Of a DNA stretch of 64,000 nt, positions 25,701 through 40,700 are shown piece after piece; positions within the stretch are counted from its first letter, which is position 1, and the number at the start of each line of letters is the position of its first letter. The DNA comes from Aquila chrysaetos chrysaetos (taxonomy: Eukaryota > Chordata > Aves > Accipitriformes > Accipitridae): contig NC_044009.1 in the NCBI RefSeq assembly GCF_900496995.4, forward strand, positions 51,028,505 through 51,092,504, in the 5' to 3' direction. Position numbers and translations under genes: made by a program. The notes beneath the pieces are model-generated. The model made no database searches. It was not told the origin of the DNA and was given only the letters and a program-made list of their open reading frames with translations.

Positions 25701-28700
25701 GTTTAAAAATACAGATTTAGTCTGCTGTTCATAGGGTTTTTTTGTTTTTGTTTTGGTTTTTTGGTTTTTTTTTTTTAAATTCACTATAGCTTCTCAGGCT
25801 TTTGAGTTAAATGTCTGCAGGGACTGATAATGAAATACACCAGATGTACTCAGTTTGTGGTTCTTCAACTGCAGACTAGCTGGTTTATGTCACTTCCACC
25901 CTAGTGCTGCGTTGTATGAGCAGTGCTAAGGGCTCTGCCAGTACAGCATTTGCTGGTGACCTCAGTCTCGGGCTGTGGGAGCAGTCCAGCCGGCAGGGAC
26001 TGCCAGTCTCGCTCTGGTGGGTTGCCCTGGAAGTAAACGACACGTCCTGCCCACTTCTGTCCTGGCTTTGGGTATCTGTTGTCATCTCCCACCAGTAAAC
26101 TGCTGATAACTGTTGGAGGTGTGTGGTCTTCATCTTGTGATTCTGGGTGATGTGATGGTTTTTTGTGTCCTTCAGGAGCTTGGAGAAATAGATTGCCTGA
26201 AGAAAAAAATTCTTTCACTATTAAGTCTCTACTTCGACTTTTTCACTGGCCAGAAGTTACTTTTACTTTTATTAAATTGCTGATACTGCATGTGAAACTA
26301 CAAGTAACTGAAGAGTGTTAATTCAGAAACTTGGTTATTATTGCTAGGTTTTTAAATTGAATATGGAAAAAGTCAAGGTTTGTGTTGTAACATGAAAGCT
26401 CAATTTCCATTGTCTCTATAGGTCTCTAATTAACAGCTGAAATGTCTTGTAAATGTAATTTAGAAGAAAATATAATGGTGCTATTTAAATATTTTCCTGG
26501 ATATCTTGCATCTGTAAAGAGTTATCAGAGTTCCTTCTATTTGTATTACTGTTTTGCTTCAAATGCTGTGATTTCAGTTAGGGAAGAAGAAGAAGTGTCC
26601 TGTCTACAAGGAAATACTTTGTTTATATTACTTTGGGGAATATGTCTGCAATGTATCGTAAAATAGAGGATTTTGTGGGATGAAGAAGAGAAAAATTGTC
26701 ACCGTTTAAAAGAAATGTAGTTTGATACAAATCATAGAGTCAATTTTAGAATAACTACAAAATTTAAGAATTCTGACTCCTTTTACTGTACTTGGATCCT
26801 AACTTTACAGATGATCTGGCTGAAAATGAGCCAGTCCCAAACTAGAAAGGGAGGAAACAACCAAGATCGTCGTCAGGCTCTTTCAATGAGATCTTGTCAA
26901 CCATATTTGCAATATTATCTGTAGCATAAACGTAACCAAGGGGAAATACTGCACCATTTAACAAAGAAAACTTGCGTGTGCTCTGGAAGTTTGAGAATTT
27001 GTTTATATTTTGGAGTCAGGAAGGATAAATGCGTCTATGTACAATCCCGTTTGGATAATTGGTCTTTTTTCCCTTTGTTGTACATGATGAATCACCTGAT
27101 TCAGTTGCCATATGAGACATGACTGGAGATAAACTCAAGTGCTGACAGACTGTGTTGGGGCAGGTCTTTAAACAATCTATTCAGTTTGTCATATTTTTAC
27201 TAGATTTGTAGTTCCGTGTTTGTTAAGCTTCTCTCAGATCTTGAGAACCATTCTTGAAGACACTAAGGGAAACCTGTTTCTGGAAGTTACCATTCTTCAA
27301 TTAATATTTTTCCTTCTGTTCTTTTTCCAGTATGACTAATATGCACTACCTGACAGCTGACTGCAACTCCCAGCTATAAAAATCAGAACCAAAAAGCCCT
27401 GTTTGAGATTTAAAAACCTTACAGTGTACACCATAATGAGATGTCCATCATTTTGAGATCACCATACAACCCAAACTTAGGGGTTTAATGATCAGTGGCT
27501 TTGAGCTATGGGAAGAGTAAAGCCTAGTTGTCTTGAGTATTATGCATCGTATGACCCAGCCAGTTCAAGTACTTTCTGCCGACATAGCTGCTTCTGCTTT
27601 TTATCTGGCAGTAGGTGGTTGTGCAGCAGGAGTGTTCCTGCTGCCTCTGCTAATTGCCCCGGAGTTAGGACAGAGCGTGTCTTTGAGATGGCGGAGCACT
27701 TGGGATGAAGTTACATGGGCCAGTGGTTCGCTGCTCCCAAAAAAGAGTGCCCTGCTTCCCCTCTGCCTTGCAGTGCTTTTTATGTTAACCGGGACCTTGT
27801 TGCAAACTGATTCAGTTTGCTAAACTATCAGAAAACTAACCTGATTTTAAAAATAAATAAATAAATAAAAGCTTTCTGGCAATCTAGTGTATTGCCTTGA
27901 TTTGCTGTGCAGTCAAACAAGCACCAGAATCAGCCCAAGGGAAGGGACAGGGAAAGCTTGGGAATGGGAAACTGGGCCTGTATTTTTTGACAGCTGTGGC
28001 AAGCTGTTAGACTAATATATCCACATTATATCTTTACTCACATTATATCATCATCCTTGGCGCCACAGAGATGATTTTAAAAAGCCATACAAAAATAATT
28101 ATGCCTGTGGCATGTTAAACATTTTTGCTTAGAAGTAGAGCAAGTTGAAAACATTGTCAAGGAATGGTTCTGTATAAAAATAGTACCTGTAGTTTTAGAG
28201 TAAATGTCTGTTGTTTTTAACAAAGTTGTTTGGAAAAAAATAAGAAAAAAAACCTGGAAAACTATTCTTTTTAGTTACGTTAGCAGAAGGCAATTATACT
28301 TTCCATTTTAAGTCAGGATTTGTTTTGATTTGTGTGTGTGGGTGTGTTGCTTCTTCATAAGCATGCCGGAAGTTTTGACTTCATAGAAATGCTTCAACAC
28401 GAAAGGGAAATGTGCAGGGAACCACAGGAGGTTGCTATATAAGGCAGTGGGAAAATATTTTGAAATGCCAGGATTTTCTAGGAAATACGAAATTCAGGTA
28501 TATGAAAAGTATCGTAGCCTAATGTGAAAGTAAGAAGCACCAGTTTTCGCTGGCCACTTTTCACTGAGGAGTTACTGCTTTCTCTCATGTGATAGATGCT
28601 GTAATTTTTTTCATCAAATCTTTGAGAAGTAGTAAGTGGTCATTTGCTTGACAGTCGAGAAGAAATTCACATAGCGTGCTTCAAAATGCCAGCAGATTTT

Positions 28701-31700
28701 TTGGGTGGAGGGTATGGAAAGGAAGGGGAGTTCTAGCTGCTAAAGCAAAGTGAGATTTGGGTTTACTTCCCACAAATCGTTCTCTTATTTTAGGCAAGTC
28801 GCCAGTTTCAAAACTTTAAAAAATTGTCGAATTAACTGATTGTAAATCCCCAGATGCTACACAGTGCTCAGGATTCTTAAAAATAATAGGGGTTTTTTAC
28901 AAGTTAAAGTAGGCTTTTATGAGTAAATTTGGGCATCTTGTTTCTAGTTTTGTTTGTAACTAACTATTACAAATTGAGGACAGTGATTTCCCTGGTGCCT
29001 GGAATATTCGTAAAGGGCTTTGGCATTGAATGAAAGGCAGCACAGGAGGGAAAACTTAACTCTTAAACTTCATTTTCTGTATTGTTGTTTGTCCAGTTTA
29101 AACCCAGCAATTTTGATGTAACAAGTTTAAGCATCTGTCGCTGTCATATTTGTGAGAGGATTTCATACTTCTTTGAGGATAGTATTATAATGTGTCTCTA
29201 ATTTGAATAGGTTTTTTTTTACAGTTATTAATTTGTGGAGTTAGGTTACAGTTTCAAATGCTATAAATCTGTCTGTCTATGATACTTGTTCTTTTTGAAG
29301 GATGTATTTGTGGCTTAATAAGAAGTAAGGGAATGGTTATGCGTTCCTGCGCTTAAACTACTCAAAATTTGTGTTGGATACAGAAACACTTGTATCCATT
29401 CTCACAATAATAGTAAAGTATACTTAAACCCACAGTTGTTCAGAAAATGTCTTTAACATGCACAAGACTTTTATGTTGCTAACCAAAGTGCTCAAATACT
29501 TAACTATTGAGTACTCTCATTTGTTTTGTAGAAGCAGCTACTCCAGTGTTTTTCATTCTTTCTCTTTAAAATAGCATTACAGCTGTGACTGGAAAAAAAT
29601 GGAGAAGCCATGTTTTGGAGGGTTTTTTGAATAGTAGACTTCAGGGTTTTTTTCGTTGTATTCTGCAGCATGGATATATTTAAAAGTGATACCTAATTTT
29701 CATTTGCATGTTTGTTTCTTTCGTATGTAATGTTGAGACTTGTGGTACAATTTTGCGGTCTCCACAGACCTGCACGGCAAGTAGCCGTTCACCCTCTTCC
29801 CATCTGTGGTCTAGCAGCCTGCCCCCACGCTGTCATTGCTGGCATGGATTGACATTTGCTGTTCTCTGTAGTGATTTGGACTGAGGAACAAGTTGTGGTT
29901 TAAACTGATACGGGTGTGTGTGGAAGGAAGGTGGAGCTGTATCTCGTGGTGACAGTATTGGTAATTCTGCGTAGTGACCGCTACAGACCAGAACTTGACT
30001 TATTTTCCTGCAGAAAACAGGGATCAGACAGAAGAGATCATGTTTCTCCGGTTCTGTGCATAGGGTGATATTCTTTGATGCAGAGGCATATGTAAATGGG
30101 TCTGATGCATTTATTCATGGTAGGGAAGAAGCTTACATAGGTACAAGCTAATCTAACGTGGTAGACTGGAGAGGAGAGGACAGCCCAGAAAGAAGCACGT
30201 CTTTGGCAGTAAAGTTGAAAATCTACTTGTTATGTTCAGATGATATGTATGATACAGAATATGTAAGGGATATATAAACTATAAAAAAACAAGATATTCG
30301 ATAAGCTGTCACATTTTCTTCCCCAGAAAGGGAGATTTTTGTTCAAATCTCTAGTAAGACTGGTGATTATATGGATAGCTGTATGGAAGCTCTATCAAAC
30401 TTGCAATTGTACTTCCCAGCTTGTGCTTATTTGAAAAGGAACTGTTGGGCTAGCCCCTCAGTAAAGTACAAATACAGTAAGATATGACAAGATAATCTCT
30501 TAAATTTAATTCCAGTTCTGTGTCTGGGCTACAGCCAAGTACTTGCATTTCAGTAACATATTGGCTATCCACGTTAGCAAACGTTGGGAGCAGTAGAAGC
30601 GGATCAGTAGGTTGAAGCATCGATGCTGTGGTTCCTCACACTGCCATTCGTGTGGCTTGGGTGGCTGACTGCGGAGATGGTGATGTTTGGTTTCCTGTGC
30701 CAAATGTCTGCACTGTGCATGTGGTTCGGTGGTTTCTGGATGAAAAAAAATGTTAGTTACGTACCGGAAAACCTTGTAGCGGCATGGCGTGCCTACATAC
30801 TGGTTTGCAACCTTACGTGCACAGTAAGCAGCGGAGTTGTTGAAGTACTGGTGTGCTGGTACCAGCACGGTGGCTTGTGAGAACTGAACCAGTACGTGGT
30901 AACTGCAGGCGGTGAGGGGATTCACTTCGGCTCTGCACCGCTGCCCCCAGCCACACTGCTAACGTAGGTATCTTCTGCTTCCCGGCTGACGGGATGCAGC
31001 GTCAGTCCCGTGGAGATGGATGGACTTTGTGGCTGTGTAGAGTCAAGTCACCAGGCTGTTGAACTAAACGATTAAACAGGTCACACCTGTGTCAAAAAAC
31101 CCCAATAAACGTATCAAAGGTGCTGATTTTAGTTCTCTTTCTTAAAAAAAAAAAAAGTAACAAGTAAAGCTTGATTATCTTTATTCCTTAATTTCTGCTG
31201 TGCTTTTACACCTGGTTAGACAGATTTATACTGTAACTGTTGTTATGCTGTTGCTTGCACATTAATTCTGAGCATGTTTTACAATCTCATTTCTTTCCTG
31301 CGGAGAAGGGTTGCTGTTTTGTTTCTGTTTTGTTTGGGGGAATTTGTTGCAAGGGGGGTTGGGTACGTGATACAAGTCTTTTCCAGTTTACAAGCCTTTA
31401 TTTCTAGTACCGTCATCATAGATAGCACATATAATAGCGAAATTAATTAACAATTTTAACCTGATTTCAGGATCCTGGACCACCACCACCTTCACCATTG
31501 ATGGGTTTGAAGCCATTGCAGTTACTAGAGATCAAAGCTAGGGGAAGATTTGGTTGTGTATGGAAAGCTCAACTGCTGAATGAGTATGTTGCGGTCAAAA
31601 TATTCCCTATTCAGGTAAGCAGAAGTTCTTAGTGTCCTGTGTTGCTTGTAATATTGTAGTGTTAAACCAGCTTTTCTAGTCACAATAAGAGGCTTTTATT

Positions 31701-34700
31701 TTAGAGAATTTTCAGTGTATACTGTAAATCTAGATAGAAATGTCTGGAGCTGAAAAATGTGCAGGTGGAGTTTTATTGAATTAAAATAAGTATTTTAATG
31801 CAGCAAACATTATTGAAACATAAACTCTGTGAAATTTATGTTTCTAGTCATAAAAATATGTATTCGGCGTGAATAGTTTTAAGCAGCTCTCACACGTCTT
31901 GATCAAGATTTTTCAAATTAAATTGTACTTAGAAGAAATGTCCTGAAATGCAAACCTATAAGGCTATTGTTCCAATGAAACATGCCTCAATTAAGTGAAA
32001 TAGTATTTATTTCCTAGCAAGTACCCTCTGAAAGCCACGTTTTAGAATAGATTGTGCTCATAATTTTAAGATCCAGTCTAGTTAAAGAATACAAAGTGAT
32101 TATACACAATAATACTGGATAGATTTTACATTAATTAAAAACACCCACTGCTACTTGAGGTGAAGAAATGTGCTTGTGCGTTCTGCTGATTAACCAAGTG
32201 GTGACTTGCTGAATAAATACATTTGCAGGTTCTTATTCTTCTAGGAGAAATAGCATGTATTTATGCTGGTTTCAGCCATCAGCACAACTTAAATTAAATC
32301 TGAGACTCTGTTCATTATTTTTAATTAACAAAACCCTATTTCTGGTTCTTTATGGGGTTCTTGTAGATTACGGAAATACAAAAATTGAACCATGCTCTTA
32401 AGACTAAAGCAATTGTAATGATTTGCATTATGTGGACTCCAATGCTAATCTACAGCTTTCTGTGTTTCCATGGTTTGTATCTGTGATAGTTGAGGTTGTT
32501 TTCAACAGTTGATGTTTGTTTACAACAAATTTAAGTTTTTCAGACAATTTTCCACTATATGTGAATATAGTGAAATAATATATGTGAAGAAAGACAGTTT
32601 TTCATGTTTTTGTGTATGTTAGGTCAGTAGTTTGTAGCACAAATATTGGTATTAGTCTAAACATTTGTAATTTTTAAATAATGAGCCTCAATGTTAATAG
32701 CAGACACTATGCTTTCTTTCCTTTAGGTAGTAAATCCTGTTTTGAAAAAAAAAAAAAAAAAAAAAGGTTTTAGTGATTTTGACAGATCATTTACAAATGC
32801 ACGGTAGTTTGTAGGAGGAAACTTCTCTCAGGGAAAGTACCTCTTATTCTCATTATTATGGTATTAACTTGGTTTGATGTGTTCTTCTGTTTAAAGGACA
32901 AACAGTCATGGCAGAATGAATATGAAATTTACAGTTTACCTGGAATGAAGCATGACAATATCTTGCAGTTCATTGGTGCAGAGAAACGAGGCACTAGCAT
33001 TGATGTCGATCTCTGGTTAATTACAGCATTTCATGAAAAGGTATGTTTAGCTCTCAATGTAGTTTCTTTTTTTTATGGTTGTGACAGAGGAAGAACAGCC
33101 TTAGAAATTTATCACAAATGTGAACTTGAGACAGTTAAGAAATAAAATTCAAAATAGTTTTCGGTTAATCTTAGCTTGTCTCTTTTCATTGGATATGAAT
33201 TTATTTAAATTTATTTTCAGCCAGTTGAGAAAGTTGTCATCAGTCTTTACTTAATGGAGGAGTTGTTTTAGAAAACAAACGAAAATTCATTCTACTTTTT
33301 TGCTTTTTAGAATATGTATTTTTGAATATCCCCCATCTAAACCTGCCTAAATTAAACAAATTCCATCTTGCAGAGATTGTAGTGTTTTATTTTTGTTTTA
33401 CTTTTGTTAGTTGATTTGCGTCTATAAGAATGAAGTAGTACATATCACTTGTATTGTGATAACCACAATAAGAAACATAAATATATGTAATTAAGCATAT
33501 GTTCACTGTTCTGTTTTATCCACTTAGATTTTTTTTTTTTTTTTTTTTTTTAATGCCTGTAACTGTCACAGAGATGTAAGTACAAAGAGGGGGAAAAAAA
33601 AACCCAAAACCAAACAACAACCCAAACTTAAATTTAGCACTGGCACAGGCAAAGAGGTATTAGGAAGATGTTACCTGTAACAGATTTGAGAAAATATAAA
33701 TCTGTATAATATGGACATGCTAATGCATTAAGGCTGGGTCATAGATCATATTTCTAGTATTGAATGTTACATTCTTCACTCTGGCATTTTTGTCCCACTT
33801 ACGCCTCTGCTTTAATAATTTAGAAGACTAAAACTATCCAGTTATTTGAAATTTTTTGACAGATCTTCGCGATCAAGTAGATAATATCAAACTAATTTGC
33901 CTTTCTGAAAGGTTATTGCCATTTTTTTTGTTTGTTTCTTTTGTCTAAGTTCTAAAAATCTTGTTACTGTTGGAAAGATGGCATCTGAGATGACTCTGAT
34001 GGAAAATATGAATTTTCTATTTAATTTTTAAAGTGTAGCCTCTACACTTTGACAGCTCTTTGTTCATTTTTCCCTTTGTATTGGCTTTTCACACTGCAAC
34101 ATGTGACACAGTAACGTCTCACAAACTGGATAATATGTAAATCCATGAAAATGTGTGTATAGAGTGGGCTGTAGAAGTGACTTTGAAGAGCTTTGTTGAA
34201 TGATTTTTACTTTATCTCGTTATATTTACTCAGAGTGTGTATTTCACTCTGAAACGATGTTACAAAACTGGAGTTTGCGGTTGTTGGTCCATAAGAAAAG
34301 ACAGACACGCCATTAAAGGTCCTACAGAATGGCCATACAGAGTTTGGCAAGATTCTTGAAGGTGAATCTAACTTGTAATTTCCTGTGCCTGGAACATTAT
34401 AAATCACGCTTGTAAAAGCAGGGTTGTCTTTATAAAGAATGTAAATATCTTAAGTCTGGCTCCCATTTCTGACACTGACAGTTAAGCGCAGTTCGTTGTG
34501 AAGTGTGCCACTGAACTTGAGTTCATTGCGCTGTTCGCTTGTTGAGGTGATGTGTAGATGCATCTTGATTCTATTCAAGGACTAGAGATGATGCAAAGGT
34601 TAATTTTTGTTGTTTAAACTAGCAGTTGTTTGTGTGTGTGTGTGTGTGTGTAATTACCTGGTCTATCGAAAACAGAGAAAGGCAGACAGGCATGTGGTGT

Positions 34701-37700
34701 TCTTTAATGATGGAGGCCATCTAGAAGTTTTCTTTATGATCAGGTGAGAATGAAATTGATCTTGTAATTGGTTTTCTTTTTTGCTGTGCAGGGTTCATTA
34801 ACAGACTTTCTCAAGGCTAACGTGGTTTCTTGGAATGAGCTATGTCACATCGCTCAAACTATGGCTAGAGGCTTGGCTTATCTTCACGAGGATATACCAG
34901 GGCTAAAAGATGGACATAAACCTGCCATCTCACATAGGTATAGTATATTTAAAATATTTTTAGGTGACTGTTAGTATTTAACTTTGAGCTAAAGGATATG
35001 AAACGTGGATAAATAGGAAGTATTCAAATACTTACTCTATGATGTCTTCCTTCCAGAATTATCGAGAGCCTTGTAAGAAAAATCTGCTCAGCCTAAGCAA
35101 AAATCTAGCTAATGCTTTATAGAACTTGGTGTGGTGATTGTGATTAGTGTCATAAATTACTCTTTTTTATACAGTTAATTATTTAAGTACTCTCTGCAGT
35201 ATATGAAATAATTGGCATTGTAGCTATTTGAAACAACTTAAACACTTATGCATATAACTTTAAGTAATATTGAATGCCCTCAGACAGAAACATTTCTGTA
35301 AGTGGCTTTATGCCTATTGTTGAGTGTAATTGCTGTTTTGTTTTGTTTTTTTTAAATGAGCTAAGTATAGAAAGCTATTAATAGAAGTAGGGAGCTGAAA
35401 TGATAGTGGAAACCAAAATGAAAGGCATATAGAGTAAGAGAAATACAGATTCTGCAGAATTTGGAATTTCATGAGAAAAACTGCTTGACTGATGGTAAAA
35501 TGGGGGAGGGGGAGAGGTACACACAGGACAGATGGGAGTCCTTGGATTGAGTCCATTATCTTTTGTTTCTGCAGGAAATCATGTTTCTCCTTGTTAGAAA
35601 CAATCAAGATTTGTCTTTCAGCGTGTTTTGTTTCCTATTATTTAAACAAACAAAATGTAGTTGTAATTAAAGTATGCAGTAACTGCATTTTTATTCTGTT
35701 TCTGTAACATAGATACTTATAAATCTGTATGTATTTTAAAACTAAGCATAGAATGACAGTTCCAATTGCTGTCTCATCTATTTCTATAAGAATAAAGGTG
35801 TGCAAGTTTACTCCTAGGTTTTATTATTATTCTTTTGTTGTTTAAATGGACTGCTGCTTTATAATTTTCTTGCCTTTCATATTATAATGTTCTTTTTTTT
35901 ATTATATTACTTTTTCCTTAGAACTGTATATGGTATTTCATGTTCTAGATCTCTAATTTTTTTCCTTAACTTGAAAGGGACATCAAAAGCAAGAATGTGC
36001 TGCTGAAAAATAATCTCACAGCTTGTATTGCTGATTTCGGTCTAGCTTTAAAGTTTGAGGCTGGAAAGTCTGCAGGGGATACACATGGACAGGTAAATAC
36101 TGATCTATTTACATAAATGATACAACTGTTAACTGCATATGAATGGAAGTCAATAGTTTAGGCATTCAAGGACTGTGGCAATTTGTGCTTTCTTCTCACA
36201 GCCTAAAAATTAAACAATTCTTTAGATTACAGATCATAGCCTCCCCCCATCTCATTACATGGCCTCTCTCCCCCCCCCTTATTTTCATTCTTACTAGAGG
36301 ATTTGGACGTGAAAGAGTGGGTTTGCCATATTTTAATTGTTCTGAGGTACTGTTCAGTAATTGAGGAATGATGCTGGCAGCCAGTTTCTACCTTTCTGAC
36401 CTAGCAACAGTCACTTTCCTGAAATGACAACAGTACTAATCAAGCACTTGTCATGCAACAGGGAACTGTTTTAGTACCATGTACTTTTAAAATAACAAGC
36501 TTGAGCTTAGAGCGTTACAGTTTCTGGAAAACTAAATATATTTAATTTTAGGCAGAACTTCACAATTTATGGTTGAGCAACAAAAATAAAATCCTTACAA
36601 TAAGATTATAAAACCTTACTAACACTGCTTAAGAGAAACACAGCTATTCCCGTGAAGGTTTAAATAGAGGAGTAGATCTTATTCGGACACCATATAAGTT
36701 CTGATTTATTCGGATGATATAATTTCATCGTTGACTGTGGTCAAAATAATGGCTATCCCCAAAGTTTTCATTTAATAGACAGTTTTGTGCAAGTGATTTC
36801 ATTTAACTTTCCCGGTATAAATTGCACTTTGGTAGCTAGTCTTCCTTTGGTATTTTTATTACTGCTCCTGTCATGGGGAGAAACATAAGCATGTTTCACA
36901 CCCTTATGATGTGAAGAAATAAGAAGAGTGGCCTTGCTGTAATCTGGAAGAGAATCGTAGAATCATAGAATAGTTTGGGTTGGAAGGGACCTTTGAAGGT
37001 CATCTAGTCCAGCCCCCCTGCAGTGAGCAGGGACATCTTCAACTAGATAAAATAATGAATGACGGTGATTTGTTATGCAAATGTGTTACTTTAAAATATA
37101 TTCAGATTTTCAGATTTTCCTGCTTGGTAAGTATCCTTTATAGGGCCCAGTCTATACGATTGTTTCTAATTCCTCTTCCCTATTATTGGATATAAGAATA
37201 CAAGAAACTTCCAAGATATAGTCCTAAGCAAGGATAACCATGGCTATTCTTAATCTTTGACAAAAAATAGTACTGGTCTACAGTATTATTATGATCGGCA
37301 CCAGCTAGAGCGGTAGTTGTGGTCATGTTGATTCTTAGTGTACAATTGTATGCTTTCCTGTCTTTCAAGGTTGGTACACGAAGGTATATGGCTCCTGAGG
37401 TACTAGAAGGTGCTATAAACTTCCAAAGGGATGCGTTTTTGAGAATAGATATGTATGCCATGGGATTAGTCCTCTGGGAATTGGCATCGCGCTGTACTGC
37501 CTCGGATGGTAAGCATATAACATATTTGATCTATGGAAATATTTAATGTAATTTGTGAGAAGTGTATTTAAAGCAAGAAATTGGAAGGTAGATTATATGT
37601 ATGTAAGAAAATTTAAAAAGGGTGGTGGTCTTGTGTGGAAATGAATGAAACGTCAGCATCATGTAGTCACTTTATAATTTAGTCTCTTCAGTATTTGGCA

Positions 37701-40700
37701 TCCCAGGTAAAAATTTTCTGATACACGGATACCTGTTGCATTTCTTCTGCTGGTCATGGTAAGGAAGAGAGAGAATTACTCTGGAACTCCTAACCTAATA
37801 CGTTTGATTTATTCCGAGTTCAGCCTGACAGTCTCAGTGCCAACCAATTTATCTTAAAGTACTGCTTCTTTTCATAAACAAAAGCTCAGGTTAGATTAAC
37901 CTTGATAACAAAGAAATCCCACCAACGCCTGCTGAGAAATTGATGTCTCCTGCTGTACACCGGAGCATCTGGACAATGACCTGTCTTTTAGTGCTGCCTG
38001 TGGAAGATCTGTGTAGACGCTTATTAGTGTCGGAGATCTGTTCCCAATATAGTAAAGGAATACAAGGCTAAAAGACATGAAGCATTTTCATAGGTATTTT
38101 ATTACAAAGAGCATTGATGCAGTTAATGATTTTCTAACTGCTCATGAGCATATGCAGGATACTGCCTTGGCCCTTCCTGAATCATGGTGAGCTGCTCTTC
38201 AGTGCACCAGGAAGTCAGTTGTCTGCCGCGAGACGTAGAAAAGTCTCCGTTTCTGGTTTAACCACAGGTGCCAGAGCGAGACTGTGCCATGGAAGTTCAG
38301 TGCCTCCCTACCCTCTCTTTGTGACCGCTAATGTAACATTAGTTCAGCTCATATAGATGTCAGAACTTCTAATTAATTGTTAATAGCTTGGAGATTGAAA
38401 ATATAGTAATGTCTGAGAAATCTGCAGCTGATACTTTGTTAGCTATGGGTCCCTCACAGTTGCTTTTCTCATGAAGCAGACCGTTGGATCCAGTTTTTAA
38501 GCTATCAAGAAAAGATGTACGATACCCTGTTTCAAGTATGAATAGTATTCTTTAAATTTGGTAAATAGGGATCTTTTTTGGGTGCCCAGAATAAGTCCGC
38601 ATTAATCAAAACCAAGTCAAAAGACAAGGGTCAAAGATGTTTGGTGGGAAAGTTGCATTTTTAGGGCAGTCCTTAAAGCGGTTAAATTCAACCAAGTAAA
38701 TACGATGGTCTCACTTGGGCTAGTGATGCTCTTTGTCATAAAGCTCTCCTACGAGTGCAGCTGACAGGTACCCGTATCAAAAGCCCTGGTGTATCGGAGA
38801 TCTCAGCAGATGAGCGCATGGCCACGCGGCGCTCTTCTGCTCCAAGCAGTGCTTTTCTGCTTCAGAGGTTCCTCGCCGAGTAGAAGCCGCTAGGGAGACT
38901 TTACCCTTTTAAAAATGTTAAGCTGTTTACCAACAGGATGGACACAATCTTGGACAAGTCTCTGAGGCAGCCCCACATGCTGTATTAATTTTTTCATGCC
39001 TCGGCGTACTGTAAAACATACGTACCTAAATCTTACTAGAAGTGTGTCGTAGGTCTCTCTGGCATGTGTGGTTATTATTCCAGAAAGTAAAGGAGACATC
39101 AGTGAAGGGAAGGAGCCTTTCTGAATCACAGCTTTGTGTAGCTCTGCAGTCAGGGCTGCTGTTTTTCTCTCTGCAAATGTTTGGTGGGGTTTTGGGGTTG
39201 GTTTGGGTTTTTTTGGTTGTTTTTCTTCCAGAAGGTCTGTTTCGCTAAGTCTCATCGGCCTCGTCCGCACCACGCTGTTCATTTCTTCTGTCATCCCCTT
39301 CCTCCTTTTTTCAGACTTTTGATCTGAGAGCACAAAATATCTATTACAATAACATATCATTATATAATCGATAGTTCAGCATATAAAGCTTGTCTTTCTG
39401 ATTCTGTTAAGGACGAATATCACGCTTAGCCTTTAACGTAAGTGCTTTTGTCCTGGGCTGGGTGGACCGGAGGAAGAAACACATGGCAGGCTTGTCTCTC
39501 TAGCGTACGCGGTATTAAAAACATTCACGGGTGGCTATCGGGCGCCTGCTTGGTAATCGGATACCGAGAGAGCCAGCAAACTTGGGAGGAGGAGGAGGAT
39601 TTCTCTCACCAAAGCCACGATTTGTTGGAGGCGGCGGGGGAGAAGCCGTGGATCCGAGAGCCTCCCTCCGCCCTTGTGTTTCGAAGCTTTCAGCGGCAAA
39701 GGGAGCTGGGCCGGGAGCTGCGCCTGGCTGCCAGGCGCGGGAGAGCAAAGGCTTGCGGCTCCTCAAAATGCCACTGCTGCCTCATTAAAATCTGAGTCAC
39801 TGCTTGCTGCTAGCCTGTCACAGGATGAGCTTTTAATGGCAACAGAAAGTAAACTGCTCCCTAAGATTCTGATTGCAGACTACATTCCTAAGATACCAGT
39901 CTTATTTTTTTTTTCCCCCTTTTTTAAAGCAAAATCGGTGGTTTAACTTTTTTTTTTTTTTAATCTCTAGGCCCAGTAGATGAGTACATGTTGCCATTTG
40001 AAGAAGAAATTGGCCAGCATCCCTCCCTTGAAGACATGCAGGAAGTCGTAGTTCATAAAAAGAAGAGGCCCGTTTTAAGAGAGTGTTGGCAAAAACATTC
40101 TGTAAGTAGTTATGCAACCTAGTTCTTCAAAGTTCTGTCACGATTTGAATTTCAAATTTTGTTAATCCTGTGTTGTGTTCATAATACTGTCTTTTAGGGA
40201 GAATTTAATAATTCTAGTAAGAATTAAATGGACTGTGAACTACTATGTTCTTAATCTTAAAATACTCTGTCTCGAGTGATTTGGAAGTGAGCAATTTTTT
40301 TTTTTTTTTTCACTTTTTTGGTGAAAGAAGAGATTCTTGAGAGTTACTTTTGAATGCACATGTTAAAAATATATTTAAGAAACAATAGTCTTCATTTACT
40401 CCAGGAATGCTACAAACTGAACATAACGACATAGGGTAAGCGTGTCGTATGAGAAATTTCTGGGATCAGTTCAGGAGGAATAGCAGCACGCTTTCCTGAT
40501 CTGGTTTACGGCTAGAGACTTGCAGTCATGCCACTGCTTACTGCTAGCAGGGGTTTTGTTTGGGGTTTTTTTCGTTTGTTTTGTTTTTTGAAAAATGGGT
40601 TGTTAGAAACAATAGATGACGCTGTCTGTCTGCAAGAAAACCAAGTGTGTGTCACCATCTGCTCCTTGTAATTAGCGTATTGCTGTATTAGCCCAGTGTT

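Larger units (their letters stand above)
16223..31470 (+). other. ACVR2A: ACVR2A intron 4
   Basis: 15.2 kb, the largest complete intron here, from GTAAGT to TGATTTCAG. It holds a MIR-like SINE relic near 17155-17295, a CpG-rich patch at 19040-19175, a T26 run at 19695-19720, a G-quadruplex motif at 21938-21955, a G18 run at 23353-23370, and an AAAT repeat near 27849-27869. A broad GC-richer stretch lies at about 29750-31060. Open frames of up to 139 codons occur on both strands, none with recognisable homology. Confidence 0.9.

Noticed and set aside
30506..30925. 139-codon minus-strand open frame in ACVR2A intron 4, with an 85-codon frame on the other strand
   Set aside because: Both strands are open in a GC-richer patch, no domain or splice context is recognisable, and histidine- and cysteine-rich composition looks accidental.
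38890..39360. 156-codon minus-strand open frame in ACVR2A intron 9
   Set aside because: It runs through the complement of a GT-rich low-complexity tract, giving a lysine/proline-rich stretch. No known domain, and several competing frames overlap.
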